From assembly GCA_934376945.1 (NCBI GenBank), contig CAKRPI010000045.1:1-16190 (forward strand): a stretch of 16,190 nucleotides of DNA, read 5' to 3'. Under the pieces are notes generated by a model, which was not told the DNA's origin, did no database searches, and saw nothing but the letters and a program-made list of their open reading frames with translations. This DNA comes from an uncultured Lachnospiraceae bacterium. Lineage in GTDB: Bacteria > Bacillota > Clostridia > Lachnospirales > Lachnospiraceae. A program made the translations under genes and the position numbers. Positions 12,093 to 16,190 of this stretch are shown piece by piece; position 1 is the stretch's first letter, and every line of letters begins with the position of its first letter.

Positions 12093-14165
12093 ATGAGATT
12101 TTGGATCAGACAGGAGTCTAAAGGAAGAATGCGTGTGCATCTCGATCAGAAGCGCATGTCTTATAACCAGGCGGACATCCTGCAGTATTATCTGGAAAAC
12201 AACGAGGGTGTGCATTCGGTAAAAGTGTATGACCGTACGGCAGATGCTGTGATCTGTTATACAGGAGTGCGCAGGGAACTGATCCGCTCGCTGCAGCAAT
12301 TCCATTATGAGAAGACGGAGGTTCCGGCAAATGTACTGGAACATTCCGGAAGAGAACTGAATGAAACATATAAAGAAAAGCTGATCAATAAAGTAGTGCT
12401 GCATTACGGACGGAGATGGCTGCTGCCATATCCGATCAATGCCTGTTATACCGCGTTTCATTCTGTGAAATACATATATGAAGGACTGAAGTCGTTGTGG
12501 AACCGGAAGATTGAGGTACCGGTGCTGGATGGTACGGCCATTGGTGTTTCCGTACTGCGCGGTGATTTCATGACGGCAGGTTCGATTATGTTCCTGCTTG
12601 GCATCGGAGAATTGCTGGAGGAGTGGACGCACAAGAAATCAGTCGGTGATCTGGCACGTACGATGTCGCTGAATGTATCGAAGGTATGGCTGAAAAAGGA
12701 TGGTCAGGAAATCCTTGTTTCTGCGGATCAGATTCACGAAGGAGACTGTGTGGTAATCCATATGGGAAATGTCATCCCATTTGACGGAATTGTGGCCGAA
12801 GGAGATGCGATGGTCAATCAGGCTTCCCTGACCGGTGAGTCTGTGCCGGTACGCAGAACGATTGCCAACTCCGTTTATGCAGGAACCGTCGTTGAGGAGG
12901 GTGAACTGACCGTTGAAGTGAAAAAGACGGGCGGAGCAAGCCGTTTTGAGAAGATCGTGAAAATGATTGAGGAATCAGAGAAGCTGAAATCAGGTCTTGA
13001 GAGTAAAGCAGAGCATCTGGCAGACCGTCTGGTTCCGTACACACTGGCTGGTACCGCACTTACCTATGTACTGACGAGAAATGTCACGAAGACGTTGTCC
13101 GTTCTGATGGTTGATTTTTCCTGTGCACTGAAGCTTGCAATGCCGATTTCCGTGCTTTCTGCGATTCGCGAAGCCGGTCAGCACAAGGTGACCGTAAAGG
13201 GTGGACGGTATCTGGAGGCTGCAGCGGAGGCACAGACGATCGTGTTTGATAAGACCGGCACGCTGACGAAGGCAAAACCGACCGTTGTTAAAGTGGAGTC
13301 CTTCAACGGACAGAATCCGGATGAGCTATTGCGCATTGCGGCATGCCTGGAGGAGCACTTCCCGCATTCAATGGCAAAAGCTGTTGTTCAGGCCGCTCAG
13401 GAAAAGAATCTTCAGCACGAAGAAATGCATTCAAAGGTAGAATACATTGTAGCACACGGCATTTCGACGCTGATCGAGGGAAAGCATGTCGTGATCGGAA
13501 GTCATCACTTCGTATTTGAAGACGAACGGTGTACGATTCCGGAAGACAAGCAGGAGCTGTTTGATTCTTTGCCGGAAGAGTATTCGCACCTCTATATGGC
13601 GATCGAAAACAGCCTTGCGGCAGTCATCTGCATCGAGGATCCGCTTCGGGAGGAAGCGCCGGCAGTAATCCGGGCCCTTCATGGAGCAGGTCTGAACAAG
13701 ATTGTTATGATGACCGGAGACAGTGAACGGACAGCACGTGCGATTGCTGCGAGGGTTGGTGTGGATGAGTACTATTCTGAGGTTCTGCCGGAAGACAAGG
13801 CAGGATTTATTGAGAAAGAGAAAGCAGCCGGCCGGAAGGTTATCATGATCGGAGACGGAATCAACGATTCACCGGCGCTTTCTGCGGCAGATGTCGGAAT
13901 TGCAATCAGTGACGGCGCAGAGATCGCAAGAGAGATCGCAGATATCACGGTCGGAGCGGACGATCTGTATCAGGTCGTTATGCTGCGTCAGTTAAGTGAG
14001 CTTTTGATGAAGCGGATCCACCGGAATTACCGTTTCATTGTCGGATTTAATTCCGCCTTGATCGCACTTGGCGTGACCGGTGTTCTGATGCCGACGACCT
14101 CAGCAATGCTGCATAATACGTCTACGCTGGCAATCAGTCTGAAGAGCATGCAGAATCTGCTGTAA
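12093..14165 (+). CDS. P1B-type heavy-metal ATPase with SCA motif (probable P1B-6, FezB-like)
   Basis: A 690-residue metal-transporting P-type ATPase. The N-terminal 1-90 is basic at its start (R2, R6, R12, R14, R21, with GRMRVHL) and looks like a ferredoxin-fold domain without CxxC. Two helices near 142-175 precede the actuator domain with TGES at 247-250. The ion-path helix carries SCALK (S343-C344-A345) in place of the CPC/SPC of copper, zinc or cobalt pumps. Phosphorylation site D386 is in DKTGTLT. The nucleotide domain has HFPHS (422-426), TGD (541-543) and the hinge GDGIND (587-592). The last two helices follow about residue 645, with HNTST at 674-678. I recall SCA-type motifs for P1B-6, the class of the ferrosome ATPase FezB; iron is the likely metal but unproven. 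The ribosome binding site GGAGG (12082-12086) is 6 bases from the ATG. Confidence 0.92.
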   Translation: MRFWIRQESKGRMRVHLDQKRMSYNQADILQYYLENNEGVHSVKVYDRTADAVICYTGVRRELIRSLQQFHYEKTEVPANVLEHSGRELNETYKEKLINKVVLHYGRRWLLPYPINACYTAFHSVKYIYEGLKSLWNRKIEVPVLDGTAIGVSVLRGDFMTAGSIMFLLGIGELLEEWTHKKSVGDLARTMSLNVSKVWLKKDGQEILVSADQIHEGDCVVIHMGNVIPFDGIVAEGDAMVNQASLTGESVPVRRTIANSVYAGTVVEEGELTVEVKKTGGASRFEKIVKMIEESEKLKSGLESKAEHLADRLVPYTLAGTALTYVLTRNVTKTLSVLMVDFSCALKLAMPISVLSAIREAGQHKVTVKGGRYLEAAAEAQTIVFDKTGTLTKAKPTVVKVESFNGQNPDELLRIAACLEEHFPHSMAKAVVQAAQEKNLQHEEMHSKVEYIVAHGISTLIEGKHVVIGSHHFVFEDERCTIPEDKQELFDSLPEEYSHLYMAIENSLAAVICIEDPLREEAPAVIRALHGAGLNKIVMMTGDSERTARAIAARVGVDEYYSEVLPEDKAGFIEKEKAAGRKVIMIGDGINDSPALSAADVGIAISDGAEIAREIADITVGADDLYQVVMLRQLSELLMKRIHRNYRFIVGFNSALIALGVTGVLMPTTSAMLHNTSTLAISLKSMQNLL

Positions 14166-14264
14166 GAGACGAAAATACCATAATAAAACGATACCCATGC
14201 TGAAGAAAGCCAGACAGTTTACAGAGAAAACGTCTGCTTTGCGCATTCATAAAAACTAAAGAGA

Positions 14265-14314
14265 ACAGGTGAGGTTCGTGATGTCAGTCTGCATCGCGGC
14301 CTCGCCTGTTTTTT
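14265..14314 (+). terminator. Terminator after the P1B ATPase gene
   Basis: ACAGGTGAGG (14265-14274) pairs with CCTCGCCTGT (14300-14309), continuing inward through CGTGATG/CATCGCG, followed by TTTTT. The stem is about 17 pairs with two G-U. Confidence 0.9.
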
Positions 14315-14426
14315 ATGCAAGAGGAATATATTTGCTGAAGCGGACTTGTTCACTTTGTTCTCTTAGTCGAGAAGATGCCCATTTTTGTAAAGGGGAAACC
14401 CGTTGCTAGCAACATCGTCCTGATTG

Positions 14427-14440
14427 TGAACAGGTGTTTG
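14427..14440 (+). promoter_or_regulatory. Candidate LexA (SOS) box of uvrB
   Basis: TGAACAGGTGTTTG fits the Firmicutes SOS box CGAAC-N4-GTTCG except at the first base and one base of the second half. It lies 10 bases upstream of the proposed -35 of uvrB. UvrB is a classic LexA-controlled gene in Gram-positive bacteria. A perfect 12-bp palindrome GTTGCTAGCAAC (14402-14413) lies just upstream, with unknown meaning. Confidence 0.6.
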
Positions 14441-14449
14441 TAAAAGATA

Positions 14450-14478
14450 TGGACATTCTGAATGAAATGTGGTATTCT
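14450..14478 (+). promoter_or_regulatory. Probable uvrB promoter
   Basis: TGGACA (14450-14455), 17 bases, TATTCT (14473-14478). The match is moderate. ATTCTGAAT occurs twice, at 14455 and 14474, across this promoter. The leader of about 150 bases contains the partial repeat copy 3. Confidence 0.5.
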
Positions 14479-14546
14479 GAATCTTAGAACTGAAGTTCAG
14501 GTAAAGAAATAGTCAAAGTGGATATTTATACTTCCGCAGAGGACCT

Positions 14547-14591
14547 GCTTATTGCTCTGTGTTCTCACAGAGGACTTGCTTGATTCGGTTA
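14547..14591 (-). repeat. Partial, inverted copy of the structured repeat (module A)
   Basis: Read on the minus strand it begins TAACCGAATCAAGCAAGTCC and ends CAATAAGC, like module A of 11043-11180 and 11894-12070. The middle differs and forms a perfect hairpin, CTCTGTG (14555-14561) with CACAGAG (14566-14572). Modules B and C are absent. It lies in the uvrB leader. Confidence 0.72.
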
Positions 14592-14633
14592 GATTACAGA
14601 ACAGGTGCAGAATCAGAGAAAGGAAATGATGCG

Positions 14634-16190
14634 ATGGATCATTTTAAATTAGTATCCGAATACCAGCCCACCGGCGACCAGCCACAGGCGATCAAGGAGC
14701 TGGTTCGCGGTTTTAAAGAGGGCAACCAGTTTGAGACTTTGCTTGGCGTCACCGGTTCCGGCAAGACGTTTACGATGGCAAATGTCATCGCCCAGCTCAA
14801 CAAGCCGACTCTGGTACTTGCGCACAATAAGACACTGGCGGCGCAGCTTTATGGTGAGATGAAGGAATTCTTCCCGGAGAATGCAGTCGAATACTTTGTC
14901 TCTTATTATGACTACTATCAGCCGGAAGCGTATGTTCCGTCCTCAGATACGTACATCGCAAAGGATTCCTCGATCAATGATGAGATTGACAAGCTGCGGC
15001 TGTCCGCGACTGCTTCGCTGGTGGAACGGAAGGATGTTATTATTGTGGCCAGTGTTTCCTGTATTTATGGTCTGGGCAGCCCGGCGGATTATAAGGATCT
15101 GGTGTTGTATCTGCGGCAGGGGCAGGAGCGTGATCGCGATGAGGTGCTGCGCAAGCTGATTGATATTCAGTATGACCGGAACGAGATGGATTTTCATCGA
15201 GGCACCTTTCGGGTGCGTGGCGATGTGCTGGAGATTTTTCCGGCAAATGCCGATGATTATGCGTATCGGGTGGAGTTTTTCGGGGATGAGATTGACCGGA
15301 TCACAGAGATCGATGTGCTGACCGGTGAGATCAAAAAGGCTCTGGATTTTATTGCGGTATTTCCGGCTTCTCATTATGTAGTTCCGATGGATAAGATTTT
15401 TAAAGCAGCAGATGCTATCGAAGAGGAGCTGGAGGAGAGAGTTGCATATTTTAAAAGTGAGGATAAGCTGTTGGAAGCGCAGCGGATCGCGGAGCGGACC
15501 AATTACGATGTAGAGATGCTGCGGGAGACCGGCTTTTGCTCCGGTATTGAAAATTATTCAAGGCATCTGGCAGGGCTTCCGGCCGGAGCGACGCCACATA
15601 CGCTGATGGATTATTTTGGTGATGACTATCTGCTGATCATTGATGAGTCACACAAGACGGTTCCGCAGATCCGTGCAATGTATGCCGGAGACCAGTCGCG
15701 TAAGAGTACTCTGGTGGATTATGGATTCCGGCTTCCTTCTGCGAAGGACAACCGTCCGCTTAATTTTGAAGAGTTTGAGAGCAAGCTGGATCAGCTGCTG
15801 TTTGTCTCAGCGACGCCTGGAGAGTATGAGGCAGAGCATGAGTTGCTGCGCGCAGAGCAGATTATCCGGCCGACCGGTCTGCTGGATCCGAATGTAGAGG
15901 TGCGTCCGGTAGAAGGACAGATTGATGACCTGATCAGCGAGATTTATAAAGAGACGGCTGCCGGAAACAAAGTTCTGGTGACAACGCTGACCAAGCGTAT
16001 GGCAGAGGATCTGACGGACTATATGAAGGAGCTTGGCATTCGTGTTCGGTATCTTCATTCGGATATCGATACGCTGGAGCGGACGGAGATCATTCGGGAT
16101 ATGCGACTGGATGTATTTGATGTGCTGGTCGGTATCAACCTGCTTCGTGAGGGACTTGATATTCCGGAGATATCGCTCGTTGCGATACTG
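14634..16190 (+). CDS. uvrB: Excinuclease ABC subunit B (3' end outside window)
   Basis: The first 519 residues of UvrB, the damage-verifying helicase-like subunit of nucleotide excision repair that loads at lesions with UvrA and then recruits UvrC. Walker A is GVTGSGKT (38-45). The beta-hairpin region [12 protein letters not shown] follows DNA-binding residues near 90-105. The DEAD-like box is DESH in [13 protein letters not shown]. The last visible part is the motif V/VI region, [19 protein letters not shown]. Full-length UvrB is about 660 residues, so roughly 140 residues, including the UvrC-binding UVR domain, lie beyond the window. The frame is open from ATG 14634 to the last base. The start has AGGA at 14621-14624, 9 bases upstream. 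The ATGs at 14626 and 14629 are out of frame. A probable LexA box lies upstream. Confidence 0.97.
   Translation, partial: MDHFKLVSEYQPTGDQPQAIKELVRGFKEGNQFETLLGVTGSGKTFTMANVIAQLNKPTLVLAHNKTLAAQLYGEMKEFFPENAVEYFVSYYDYYQPEAYVPSSDTYIAKDSSINDEIDKLRLSATASLVERKDVIIVASVSCIYGLGSPADYKDLVLYLRQGQERDRDEVLRKLIDIQYDRNEMDFHRGTFRVRGDVLEIFPANADDYAYRVEFFGDEIDRITEIDVLTGEIKKALDFIAVFPASHYVVPMDKIFKAADAIEEELEERVAYFKSEDKLLEAQRIAERTNYDVEMLRETGFCSGIENYSRHLAGLPAGATPHTLMDYFGDDYLLIIDESHKTVPQIRAMYAGDQSRKSTLVDYGFRLPSAKDNRPLNFEEFESKLDQLLFVSATPGEYEAEHELLRAEQIIRPTGLLDPNVEVRPVEGQIDDLISEIYKETAAGNKVLVTTLTKRMAEDLTDYMKELGIRVRYLHSDIDTLERTEIIRDMRLDVFDVLVGINLLREGLDIPEISLVAIL

Overview
The window looks like a chromosomal segment of a gut-type anaerobic Firmicute, most likely family Lachnospiraceae (Blautia/Dorea/Mediterraneibacter-like; I cannot fix the genus). 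The reasons are moderate GC, strong AGGAGG-type ribosome binding sites, consensus sigma-A promoters, an oxygen-sensitive class III ribonucleotide reductase, a flavodoxin-like protein and a NiCo-type riboswitch. Every recognised gene lies on the + strand. I see no rRNA, tRNA, CRISPR array, phage or transposase gene.

Layout. Positions 79-1201 hold a histidine phosphatase and the repair glycosylase Tag. 1354-1848 is a small flavodoxin resembling BilS, the partner protein of bilirubin reductase, but no reductase gene is here. 1878-3779 is a MarR regulator plus MATE efflux pump operon of the mepR-mepA kind. It has a perfect TTGACA-17-TATAAT promoter followed by repeats with a 13-bp period that look like an operator. 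3842-5301 is a metal-efflux unit: promoter, NiCo (czcD) riboswitch whose aptamer overlaps an intrinsic terminator, then a CDF transporter with a Mn-type metal site and two tandem C-terminal domains. Two tandem terminators follow. 5483-8417 is nrdD-nrdG with two NrdR boxes 32 bp apart placed over the promoter. 8707-10968 has a PurF-family protein that lacks the glutaminase cysteine, followed by endonuclease III and a very long terminator hairpin. 11225-14165 has a small membrane-anchored protein (DUF6110-like) and a P1B-type ATPase with an SCA motif in its metal-binding helix. I read this as P1B-6, the class of the ferrosome ATPase FezB. The gene pair is surrounded by structured repeats. 14427 to the window end is uvrB (3' end outside), with a probable LexA box upstream.

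How it fits together. Three repair genes (tag, nth, uvrB) and two separate metal-handling units share the segment. The metal units may both concern iron or manganese, because the NiCo riboswitch is also reported to sense Fe(II). The least ordinary parts are the DUF6110/P1B-6 pair, which could be a minimal iron-storage-organelle-like system; the two-copy modular hairpin repeat around it, with a third partial copy before uvrB; the catalytically altered PurF paralogue; and a 14-bp motif found in three intergenic regions upstream of genes.
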